Below, piece after piece: positions 51,789 to 62,027 of a DNA stretch of 64,000 nucleotides (position 1 is its first letter; each line of letters opens with the position of its first letter). Under the pieces are notes generated by a model, which saw only the letters and a program-made list of their open reading frames with translations, was not told the DNA's origin and ran no database searches. The stretch is taken from NCBI GenBank assembly GCA_921293015.1, contig OV121081.1, positions 52,291,877 through 52,355,876 on the forward strand. Direction: 5' to 3'. The translations under genes were made by a program, and so were the position numbers. The DNA comes from Phorcus lineatus. Taxonomy: Eukaryota; Mollusca; Gastropoda; Trochida; Trochidae.

Positions 51789-52440
51789 TCAAAATTTTGA
51801 AAGTTACAGCTGCATACCGAAAGTGTGTTCACTTACCACTAAATAGTAGTGCAAATATCATATAATTTGGGTTTAGTTTGGACGTCAATAAAATAACTTC
51901 AGCAAAACTGAAAAAGGATCACCCATTGTCCATGTGTGAAATAGCCATTCTTGAACTTATGTAGGGATCGTCTGGTTTGTATGGATCGTTTTGGCATGTT
52001 GAAATACACAGAAGGGGTCATATTTTCGAAATTTTGATTTCCTTAAAATTCAAATAAAAGGTTCAATGTCAACTCTCTGAGAATAAAATCAGCACAACCA
52101 CATTGAGGTAAAGCAAAGCGACAAACATTACTAATTTCAAAGCAGTTGATAACATATATTGGATTTTGTAGAGAAAAATAAAAATTGGTGTTTTCGAAAG
52201 TTTGACCCCTGGTCACTTTCATGGCCTGCCAAAACTGTTACGTTAATTGTGAGGTATGATTAACATTTGCCTGAAAGAAGAATGGATCTGCACACCTGTA
52301 TTGAAAATTCAACATTAAACTGTTACTTTTAGCAATGCTACAATAATTCAAAGGCATATCAAATTACATGATATTTGCACTGGTGTACCCAGGTATGTGA
52401 TCAGCATGCAGCTGTAGTAAAAACATAAGAAAATCAAATT
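51789..52440. mobile_element. Inverted-repeat (MITE-like) element, more complete copy
   Basis: Terminal inverted repeats are visible. Left AGTGCAAATATCATATAATT (from 51848) faces right AATTACATGATATTTGCACT (to 52381). Outside these, left TACAGCTGCAT (about 51805) faces right ATGCAGCTGTA (52406-52416). The interior (~490 bp) matches the 48.9-kb copy. There is no transposase, so mobilisation would depend on an enzyme encoded elsewhere. Confidence 0.68.
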
Positions 52441-52689
52441 TTTGAATTTCACTTTCTGTAGTGTGAAGATACATGACGTTTTCAGGTATCATGCTTATTC
52501 CATCTTCAGTTCCATTCCACCTGATGAAGGGCCAAGCTATATTCCGAATCTCCGAGTATTTTAGCAGTTCTTAAGACGTTATTATCATTCCATTTCAAAG
52601 TCGAAGGTTCTGTTTGAAAGACATCAAGAGACGTAAGTAATCAAAATCACTAGCTTCACATAAACCAACAAGTCTTTATTTCTTTCAAA

Positions 52690-53514
52690 ATATTATTAAA
52701 TGTTACATTGATAGCGAGTTAGACAACTAAATGTGTCCATAAAAAGACCTGGTGACGTATTGACGAAGGTTGACGTTGGGCATGTGATTATTGCAGCAGA
52801 CATTGTTCCAGTTGTTAAGTGGTGACAGGTTGCCATGGTAGTCTTCAGATATGTAGATAATGGTAGTTCTATTAGTGTTCTATAAGATTTTTGTCTGGAG
52901 AACAAGTTGGCCACGGCAAAACAACGATTTTAGCATTATGCAAAGAGGCGTTTGTCAGTCAAGCTGTGTGGCGGCCTTTGAAGAAAAATGCCTTATAAAT
53001 GGACAGAAAAGAAGTTGTAAAACTTCATCCCTGTATTTTGGCGCACTCTGTTTACCATACATGTAAGTCACGTTACCAGATCGCTACAGGTCTCTCCCTG
53101 CCCTGTACCACTGCTATTTCAAGGTAAGGATTTTATCATTCACCGACGCGGCAGAAAACACGTTTTCGGTCGTCATTTCTTTACATAAGAAACCTACCCA
53201 CATTATGCTTTGCTACTAACCCCTCTTGTAACGTGTAACTCCCCTGACCTATGTCAAAAAACGTCGCCGTTTTAGCTCGAATCCCATATGTGTCCTAGTG
53301 CTGTTGCTGCTGTTGAGTTCGCCGTGACAAAACGTTTCCTTAGAGGGATTGACCGGATGTAGCGATCATCAGAGGGAAATATCGTACGTGATTGACCACA
53401 CCTTGGCTTGCTTTCACGTCGAAACAGAAAATTGCTTGTTCGTAGCCGAATATTTTGGCAATGACAATATTGTTGGCCAATTTTGACTGTTCTCTTACCT
53501 TTAATTTGAGTCAA
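52690..53514 (-). pseudogene. Tc1-family transposase pseudogene
   Basis: On the minus strand, from 53514 downward: a KPRCGQSRTIF segment then DDRYIRSIPLRKRF and TANSTAATALGH (the conserved end of the Tc1 DNA-binding region). Next come VGRFL, then, after a deletion of the first catalytic (DES) block, a YRDEVLQLLFCPF block, LTNASLHNAK, and VLPWPTCSPDKNLIEH carrying the SPD-NPIEH signature. A degraded C-terminus follows. Stops and frame changes between blocks, together with the missing DES region, show it is inactive. Total span is shorter than an intact Tc1 gene (~340 codons). It sits inside nAChR intron 1, antisense to that gene, 250 bp beyond the MITE-like element. Confidence 0.87.
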
Positions 53515-56500
53515 ACATGGTATAATTGTTTTCGTTTTACTATTGTACTGCTAAGGTATCGTGTTAGCTGTTTTTACAGTCAAAATGCACATGAATTTTG
53601 AGTTACATCATAAAAGGCGAATTTAAATCTACGTTTCGTCATAGGTAATTTTTTTTCAACGTTTGGTTGAAGAAATTATGGGTCTGCACTTGTGTAACAT
53701 AACTCAATATGGTTTTGTTACTTCTTTTTTATTTCTTGGAAATTGTATGCAATATATTAAGAGCTGAATACGTTCTTTTGGGCACGAGTTTATATATTTG
53801 TGGTTTTCTTAAAATAATTACATAATCTTTGCGATAACAATTTTTGTCAAAACTCATGAAGTTTGATTTTTAAAAAAATGAAATGGAATAACCGTCATTA
53901 CCGTCACATGACGAGTTAAATTGTAACCAGTAAATAGAAAATAGCATGTTTATGCAGTTTGCGATTACTCCAACCTCAAAATAATATTGTGCAGATGACA
54001 GTTTTTATTGATCTGTTTCGACGTCTTTATTGCTTTGAAGTGAAGCATGAATTTTAAACAGTTTAATGACAAAAATGGAATTGCAAATTTATTCGACTTT
54101 AACAGAACAGATATAAATCGCTCTCCGGATGAATCTTCAATCTAAAAACAGCCTCGCTTCGCTTTTAAACGCAAATCTTTGGCAGTTAATTTTCAACTGG
54201 TGATTTTCGCGATAAGATAAAGGAAATACAAATAAAGCTCAATAAAATTATCCATTGATGACTGAACATAATAGCTCGATAACTCGATATAAATCTTGGA
54301 AACTCCTTTTAAACCCTTAGTAACATGTAGAGTATTATCTACTTGTTTCCAGAATCATTGTGGTGAATACGTATTCTTCAAATCTACATTTAGAATATAG
54401 ATATTGTAATCCTAAAAATCGTGTTGTTTTCAATCCTGTTTTTAAAAGCCCCTGAACGACTTGGTTTTCAGAAGACCGTATGTCGTGATTTTTCAATTCC
54501 ATTCGTGATCACATCAATCGATCATTCTACTGCGTTGTGTTTTGTGTTCGTAAGAAAAGAAACTATTTTTCAAAATAACATATGCTCGTTACTGATACAT
54601 AAAACAAAGATCTGTTGATTAACTTACTGTAAATAGATTACGTTTTTGAAAAGCTGTTATTTAATAAAATTGCAAACATTTCTATCTTATAAATGAATAC
54701 ATTACATTAAAGTTTCATAATTGCTTGTTGATGTCCTAAATTATGACTTTTTGCGTGTTGTATCAGATTTCCAAAGATGCCTTTCTCAATAGATAGCCCT
54801 TGGTTATAAGCAACAAAAGATTCACATTTTAGTCAGTGATTATGGAGTAAAGACATGGAAGGAAATGCAAGTTTTCATGCAAAAGAAGGTCTTAACTAAA
54901 ACACGCTCAAATTATAACCACACTCATGTGATTCACACAAATCGAAAAAAACATCCCCATTTCTTCTTAGCCAGTTGTATATCCAAATTGCTCGTAGCAA
55001 TACCCCGTACAAGGCCATCTAAATGAAACAAACAATATCAAGGACTTCAAGACCTTCACCTTCAAACCCTCCAGGGTATACGTTTCGACGAATCTTATAT
55101 TATCGAGGATGAAAAACCTTTCGAAAGTCGAAATCTAAAGGCGAAACTGGGTTAGATAAGCCAAACGTTTAAATGGGTGAATTCGAAGCGGACACAGTTC
55201 AGGCGACATTTAGTTCTTATTATTTCTTTATATCATGTATGATACATTTTGATAAGAAATCTATAACTACTATCAATTTAAAAAACGTTAGGTATGATTA
55301 ACTTCATTTACCTTAAAGTGGTTTGTTTTAACGATAATTATGTATGTCAACATTGAATCTTTTTTCAATAGAAAAACTCTAAACATTTATATCAAACGTT
55401 ATGAAATAATTGTTATGTAATGAGGTCAAAGCTGGCATATTAACGAAATGCTGTGGTTCAATTCTTATGGCATCAATAGACCCAAGACATATTTTTCTAC
55501 AGAATAATAAATATAATAATATTGATAACTTAACTTTTTCTTAATATTTTTGTATCGTTTATCTACCCCCTTTAAGAAATTACAATGACGGTGTAGAAAG
55601 TGAATTAAGTAATTGGAGATAAACGAATGTATCACGTGTACTTCCTATTTTGAAATCTAATTCCTACATGTGGAAAGGCTGTAGGGCTATTTCAACCTGA
55701 TAAAGAATTCAGATAACATCGATACAACTGTGTAACTTGGATATTTTCGATGATCTGTTTACAAATATTTATCATTTCACCCTAAAACATGATTAACAGA
55801 AAAGAAAGAAGAGCAATCTTAATCACATGCTAATATTTTTCTCTCTTACAAAGGTTTAAGACATTAATTGAATGAGTTAATTTTTAACCCTTTGCGTTAA
55901 ATGATATCAGAACTGAAACACTAGCAGCCTAAGAAATTCTTAACATGGCAGGTAAAAAAATAAAGATTGAAAAGTCTGATAAAAGTAATACAAGGGCACA
56001 TCATTAATACATCTGATTTGTTACATATATAAGTAGACAAAACGTTGAATGATAAATCTTAATGATTCTGCGCAGTATGAGCTTACACCTGTATGCAAAC
56101 GTTAATGTAATCACGATTCAACCTAAACTAAGTTATATAAAACATAAATTCAAGTACATGTTTCCCCGAAGGAAACACACACGTTTCCCTTGTATACAGC
56201 GTAATCAGCACTATGTGTTAGTATAAGCTCGTATCTGACATCGAGAACATTCAGTAGTTCACATTACGATATAGTATCATTTCCCAAATTGGAAATATCG
56301 AATTACCTGCTGTCATGATATAGACAGGAAAATGAAACATATTGGAATAAGCTTATCAAAATGTTCATTTCGGAAAATCAATAGGATATACGTGACTGTT
56401 GCTTATGATTATCGGATATATATATACAGATCGCTCGATATTAAGCAGCCGGAGGGACTGGCCTAAACGACTCAATTATTATACAGAAACACTTGTGTGC

Positions 56501-56763
56501 AAAACATCGAACGCTGGACGAATGTGATTGATTGTTCAACAGTTTTTAAGCAGTTGTTAAAATTGAATTGTACATATCAAGAACATGATGTATTAACTAC
56601 AATAGAGCTTCAAGTATTAATATGTGCAATATAAGAAAGTTGAATCTTCAAGTATTTTGTAATTCAAAAGAAAATATGAAAGGTTTTTTATTCTCCGCAA
56701 AACGAAAAACTTCGGGTGATAAAGAAATGACCTCCGGCCGTCCTTACAAACTCTCTTCCGGTC

Positions 56764-57230
56764 CAGAACTCCAAAACCATAAAGCTTAGCTCATTGAAAC
56801 TTGGTATATGGACCAATTCGAAGTGGTGACCTTTGAGATTTTCATTTTCTTCCTACACTTATTTTAGGTAATTTCAATCAAAATACAACTAAAAAATTAT
56901 TTTTCCAGTCTAGAAGTAAAAAAAAACCATTAGGCCAAGGTCATTGTAACTTTCTAAATAGACAAATTCATGGCTTGTAGTGCCTTTTGGGTTTTTTCAA
57001 CTTCGTAATTTACTTCTGGCTGTTTTCATTGAAACATTACTTAAGATTTCGTTTCCTAAACAGAACCCCAAAACCATAAGGTCTGGCTCATTGCAACTTG
57101 GTGTGTAGAACATTCATCATTGTTGATGGTGCCTTTTGGGGTTTTGACTCTTTTTTTGGCTGTTTCTATTGAAACACATGTCAGAATACTGTTTCCAAGG
57201 TTGAATCTGAAACCCCAATGCTATGGATAA
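56764..57230. repeat. Degenerate ~148-bp tandem repeat (about 3 units)
   Basis: CAGAACTCCAAAACCATAA at 56764 and CAGAACCCCAAAACCATAA at 57061 are 297 bp apart, with GAAACCCCAATGCTATGG at about 57209 another 148 bp on. GTGCCTTTTGGGKTTTT-type segments at about 56980 and 57127 give the same ~147-bp step, followed each time by TGGCTGTTT-ATTGAAACA. Its sequence is unrelated to the 32.4-kb array despite the similar period. Confidence 0.7.
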
Positions 57231-58089
57231 TGGATATCAGGATCTTAAAACCATCTTCTGAGGAAAAATGTACTACCAATGATCAGCTTAGGAACGCTTA
57301 TAATTAAGAATATGAGATATTGAGGGTTTACGAAGGGATGTAGGGATGTAGCCGCCTCTGCCCATTTGGTTTTGTTCAGAAAAAAATTATTGATATCTTG
57401 ATTGAAACACATATATACATAGTTTAAACTGAAAGTGTAGCTGGCAGATGTACAATGTTCTTTCTGCTTGAGTTGATTAAAACGGCGTAATTGCTTATGA
57501 ATACAGACTTCATTTTGTATTCATGTAGTAAAACAACGTTTACTTCTGAGGACATGAACTTCTTTATTAGTTAAGAATGTCACATATTCAACTTTTACAA
57601 ATCACAATAGAGTGTGACATTTGTTATGAAAATCTGTCATCGATTGGTTTAGAGAATTAGTCTTTATGATAAAGTCATATTCGTTTTTTGAAATCGGCGA
57701 ATGAGAGTCCTTAAGGGTCTCAAATCTGTCGTTTGGTTTGTAAAACCTTCAATATACATGTACAATATACAATATTCAGGTTAATACGTAGAAAACAAGT
57801 GTTCAATGACTAAAATATTAATGCGATTTAATAATCAACGGGAATGGATTTTATGGCATAATCAAATAACAAAATAATTTGATATGGAAATGCGAGAATA
57901 AGCTATGAGTATTTTAATGATTGCTAGATGGGGAAACATTTTTTATTTTCGTGATGCCTCGGGTCAAGTACGATTATTGATAAAATAATCAAGACTAGGC
58001 CAATAAATCGGATTTATAACACCTGGTTCATAGAAAGATTTGATTTGGGAATGTATGAAAAAAGTTATGTGACGTACAATTTGCGTAGC

Positions 58090-58438
58090 GTATTCACAAC
58101 ACGTCTAACCTCGAAGTCTCTGGTTCCAACATTTATGCCCACTTCAGTTCCAGGCTCCCAGGAAATGAAGCCTGTACCCCCGCCACTTACTTGACTGATG
58201 TAAATGCACTTCTGGCATAGTTTGTCAAAGAAGATTTTACAGCGTACTTGAACGCCATACTGAACGTAATAGTTTCACCATTAAGCGTAAACATGATTGG
58301 GAATGCAGAGGAGCAGCCTGCAATTGCCCCTGATGCGACACCGTGTCATCCGCTGCCCAAGTCGTTAGTCAAATTAAGACGGATCATTTCTCAGCAACCA
58401 CTATTGATTTCTCCCATTTCGAATTTGACTTCCAGCAT
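58090..58438 (-). pseudogene. Antisense coding-like relic in nAChR intron 1
   Basis: A minus-strand frame starting ATGCTGGAAGTC at 58438 reads MLEVKFEMGEINSGC, a TGA, EMIRLNLTNDLGSG, a second TGA, HGVASGAIAGCSSAFPIMF and TLNGETITFSMAFKYAV, and ends SAFTSVK-TAA at 58187. The TAA is part of a GTAAGTGG donor-like sequence. One frame over, the reading continues as SGGGTGFISWEPGTEVGIN and VGTRDFEVRRVVN. Base composition (GC and third positions) is coding-like and unlike the surrounding intron. Both TGA codons could come from CGA by CpG decay. I do not recognise the family. It could be a decayed gene, one exon plus intron start, or a retro-copy. A plus-strand 81-codon frame over it is a shadow. Confidence 0.45.
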
Positions 58439-58902
58439 ACTAGCTTTATATTCCTATTTTCACATTTTTGCAAATGATATTCAAGGTGGATGATATTTTG
58501 TTTGAAACTTTGATGCTTTTTGAATTCTTAACTTTACCTGACAATTAGAATAAGCCAGAGACCCTTTCGTGTATGTCTGCAGTATCAAACGCTCCAAAAA
58601 AACAACAAATAATTGCTTTCAAAGTCTGTTTGTACAAAACGTTTGAAACAGATGTCCGGAAATATTATGATTTGTTATTTCAGACTTAACAATTTCAACA
58701 ACTTGGATTTTGATTTCAACGAAAGTTTTGAATTCATAAGAAGAAGTTAAATGAGCTTTACTTTTAAAGGAAATTTAACAGATATAACCATTGATGACTA
58801 AAGACGGGAATATATTTTGTTGAATCAATAAAATATGTCAAGAAAAAACACCTTCATACCAAAGAAAAATATAAATATGATTATGTCTTTAATTGCTTGT
58901 AG

Positions 58903-59051
58903 TGTCTACTGTCCGGACTCGTGCTACAGATGAGCAGAGGCTACTGAAGAAGCTGCGAGATAACTACGACTCGTCTGTTAGACCTGTGTTCGACGCCTCG
59001 ACTCCTGTCATCATCCGTCTCGGTATCACGCTTACCCAGGTCCTGGATGTG
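58903..59051 (+). CDS. nAChR subunit, exon 2 (N-terminal helix, first beta strands)
   Basis: 149-nt exon between a TTGTAG acceptor and a GTAAGT donor. After completing the split codon it encodes STVRTRATDEQRLLKKLRDN, then YDSSVRPVFDAS and TPVIIRLGITLTQVLDV. EQRLLKKL-x-NY-x-x-x-VRPV is the hallmark N-terminal alpha helix and following loop of Cys-loop acetylcholine receptor subunits, and the V-x-LG(I/L)-x-LTQ-(I/V)-x-D strand is equally typical. It ends in phase 0, as in vertebrate neuronal subunits. It forms part of the extracellular ligand-binding domain of a pentameric cation channel. The subunit subtype (alpha or not) cannot be told, because the diagnostic vicinal cysteines lie in later exons outside the window. 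Confidence 0.95.
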
Positions 59052-61982
59052 GTAAGTTGTACACATTTTATAGGCTTTCAGAAACATAAACTTTATGAGA
59101 AGGAAGAATCTCTTCCTTCATCCTAGGGTGATATCGCTGGAAAAATCTTTTTAAAAGACTTTTCGGTGACACAAGACTCAACATCAATCTGATGCGGTTT
59201 TAGATTAGTAATAATAATATATTCAGCAATACATACTATTCCGAAAAACAAACGAATAAGCCATTTTTTATAGACTTTTCGTTTAACATTAGAGCAAAAA
59301 TACAATCTAATTTCATTTGTAAAAAAGTCAGAATATACATGTTCATAGACATAGCATTTGCTAATACATTTAAAACTGTTATGTTGTGTTTTAGTTCACA
59401 TTTGGACACAAGGTGGCGTCAAAGTTATAACTTTAAATGACTACCATGTGCAAAACGTTTGACATCCTTCTTGAAACGTTTGAATAAGTCGATGATGTCT
59501 GTTTTGCAAAATCCCCCCACTTTTTCTGCAATGCAGTGGTCAGTTACTGAATTGTCTGAGACGTGTACGGACGTTGACGTTCATGTTGACCGAGTTAATT
59601 CTATCGAATGGAGTAAAGGTCTAACGTTTTGAAAGGTCATTCCAAGATTTTGAGGTTCCATTTGGCAAGGTAATTTACAATGAAGCATGCAGCTTGTGAA
59701 TTAGCGTAACTCCCTCTCTTTGTCCATAATTGCAGCACGAAGAAGTTGTTGATCAACTGTTGTTCTGCTCATTTCTGCTGAACCACGACTTAATCAACTT
59801 TTTTGTGCTTGTTATCGCACTTCGCAACTTCACACTTGTTTCAACAGAATCGGTTGACACTTCGATTGAAATTGTTGGCAAAATGTATTATTTACCAACG
59901 GTAAACAGTACAAAGACACGTTATTTCTCATTCGGCACTATAATGTAAGTTCAATTGTCAGGAAAGTGCAAATTGTGACGCTTTCAATCCGACGTTCGGT
60001 GACGTTCCATTTTCGCCGCTAGCTCTCGCTTTGCTGATAACCTCTTTTCCATGCAAAATCAAATGCTTTAAGACACAAACAGGTCAATATTTACTTTTTT
60101 CACGGGATTTGTTAACAGTCATTCAACAATAACATTTTGGAAGGAAATATAATCGTTCTATGGTTATTACCTTTTCTTATGAGATTCCAAACTGCTGAAA
60201 ATCATTTATGCGTTTTTTGTGTGGATAGAATGGTTCGTATGATGAATGCACATGCTCAGATCATGTTTCTTAACTCGAACACATCCACAATCACCTTGAA
60301 AGTCCTTTCAAATATTACCGAAACACAACTGTGCAGATAATATCTAAATTGATACATTCAAACATTTCCCTAAACACCAATTTACATTTATTACCCTGGA
60401 AACTTACATTCAGATGCTACCCTTACCTCAGGATTAAGATACATTTAAGCACAACCGTAACACCAGTTGATCTTTAATAATTTTGGATGATTAATTAAAA
60501 CTTAATCCTTAATAAAATGATGAATCTTAACATTACCAAATACTTGTGCAATCAATTATCTGAAGGATAGGTTTTTTTAAAAGTCAATGTGGGTAAATTG
60601 CATTATCATTAATTACTTTACCCGAAATAATGCAATCAAACATTACACAAAATACCAGCATACAGTTGATTACATGAAAAGTTACATTTAAACATGACCG
60701 AAACACCAACAAACAGTTACTAACCTGTTAGACACATTAACAAATAAACAAGATTGAATGCACAGTTTATTAGCTGAAATTATTACGCGCAAACATAACT
60801 TTAAAGGTGTAAAGTTAATTACATAAAATAATACAATCAAACATTCGATTACCGGAAGTAACACCCACACAAAAATTGACTTTACCAATGTTTAGTTAAT
60901 AACCTGCCCTCTGTAACAAGTACGTCGATGTTCTTAGTTGTCAGCATACCAGCCGATAATTTCATTTTGATGGTAAAGTTATTCCATGTGAGAAATCAAC
61001 CATGGTTCATTTGTCGATTCAGAATGTATACTATTATCCTTTTGATGTTTACATTGAAATTAAAACATGTTATGAAATATATCTTTATGTTTTGTTTATG
61101 TTTATCTTTGAGCATTTGTTATTGGTCTTCTTTATTTTCTATAAACATTCTGGCATTAGTCATTTAGGCATCAATTGGGTTTGACGTTAATCTTTCGTTA
61201 TTTCCAAGAAGGAACTTCAACACAAGGTCGATAATCTAATACACGTTATTTCGGAAGGAACGTTATAACCAAATGTCAGTTTTCTCTCATTAAGTGTCAA
61301 TTACTTATCAATTATTTCTTATTAAGTTAAACCATAACTGACATTAGAAGAACAGAAAGCAGATTTATTTTTCGTTATTATTGTATTTGGGCTTTATGAT
61401 AAGCGATTCAAACGCATTTCTTAGATGGAAAGGTTTTTGTCCATCCATTGTTTCATGACAAAAGACTGATTTTTGTACATTAAACACAGCGGTGTCTTTA
61501 TGGTGTACTTTAAACACTGACAGCTTGACTAGATCCTTGAAAGGTTTCCAGCACGATATCTGACTGATCTGACAGCGTTGTTTAATCAAATATCTGCATT
61601 TTCAAACAGGTTATGGATGAAAAGTGTTTTCAGATCTTTGATGTTCGTTTCTTGCTGCGACATATGTGTTCGAGTTAAGCACCCCATTTTAACAAAAAAA
61701 AAATTTCGCATTAAGACAGAAACGCCACTGAGCCCATAGCTACGTGGTTATTATGGGCATATCCAATTTACAGCATTTCATTTCAAGATAGATAATTAAA
61801 ACAACAACATCCTTTGATTCTATTGCTTTAAAAAAAAATCAAATTGATATCATTATATATGTATGTTACTACAATAACATTTCTGAACGAGAAGTACTCT
61901 TTTATTTATGTCGAGGGAAAGGGTTTTATCACGCTGTTCTTTCCTTCTTCCTGTTCAAACATAAGTTTCTCGTTTGTTTCAG
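59052..61982 (+). other. nAChR intron 2 (2.9 kb)
   Basis: GTAAGT donor and CTCGTTTGTTTCAG acceptor. Contains a candidate exon at 59736-59944 (listed separately) and a GC-richer patch at 59970-60050. Other frames (60137-60340 plus, 60928-61167 plus, 61365-61589 minus) have no family motif; the 60928 frame is hydrophobic only because it is T-rich. Confidence 0.8.
59736..59944 (+). other. Candidate cryptic or alternative exon in nAChR intron 2
   Basis: TCTCTTTGTCCATAATTGCAG precedes, and GTAAGTTC follows, a 209-nt stretch open in phase 0 (begins HEEVVDQLLFCSFLLNHDL, ends YFSFGTI plus two bases). It has splice sites of the quality seen at the real exons and starts in the phase exon 2 leaves. It would, however, exit in phase 2, and splicing on to exon 3 then shifts the frame and soon meets a stop. 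If used, it would be a poison exon or a truncating exon. The sequence is not part of any known nAChR domain and may be open by chance. Confidence 0.22.
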
Positions 61983-62027
61983 GACGAGAAGAATCAGGTT
62001 CTAACAATCAACGTGTGGTTAGATCAG
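61983..62027 (+). CDS. nAChR subunit, exon 3 (45-nt exon)
   Basis: Flanked by TTTGTTTCAG and GTACGT, the exon is exactly 45 nt and encodes DEKNQVLTINVWLDQ in phase 0 at both ends. Length, phase and the DEKNQVL-T-x-(N)-x-W-L motif match the classical third exon of nicotinic receptor genes, which encodes beta-strand sequence leading to the loop D part of the agonist site. Joined to exon 2 it gives TLTQVLDV-DEKNQVLT with no gap. The next exon should begin with a W-x-D-x-x-L-x-W motif; it was not found with proper splice sites in the remaining 2 kb. Confidence 0.95.

Larger units (their letters stand above)
40809..58902 (+). other. nAChR intron 1 (18.1 kb)
   Basis: GTGAGA donor at 40809 and TTTAATTGCTTGTAG acceptor at 58902. 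Large first introns are usual for this family. It carries two related inverted-repeat elements (48.9 and 51.8 kb), a Tc1 pseudogene, a 148-bp tandem repeat and an antisense coding-like relic, each listed separately. The rest, including 40.9-48.8 kb and 53.6-56.7 kb, is AT-rich sequence in which I see no further exon. Frames at 44904-45242, 47750-48022, 50260-50514 and 51294-51575 have no recognisable motif. Confidence 0.65.

Noticed and set aside
58090-58438. Assignment of the antisense relic to a known pore-forming or other named family
   Set aside because: A GVASGAIAG-like stretch gave a weak resemblance only; order and spacing of other family landmarks do not fit, so it is left unnamed.
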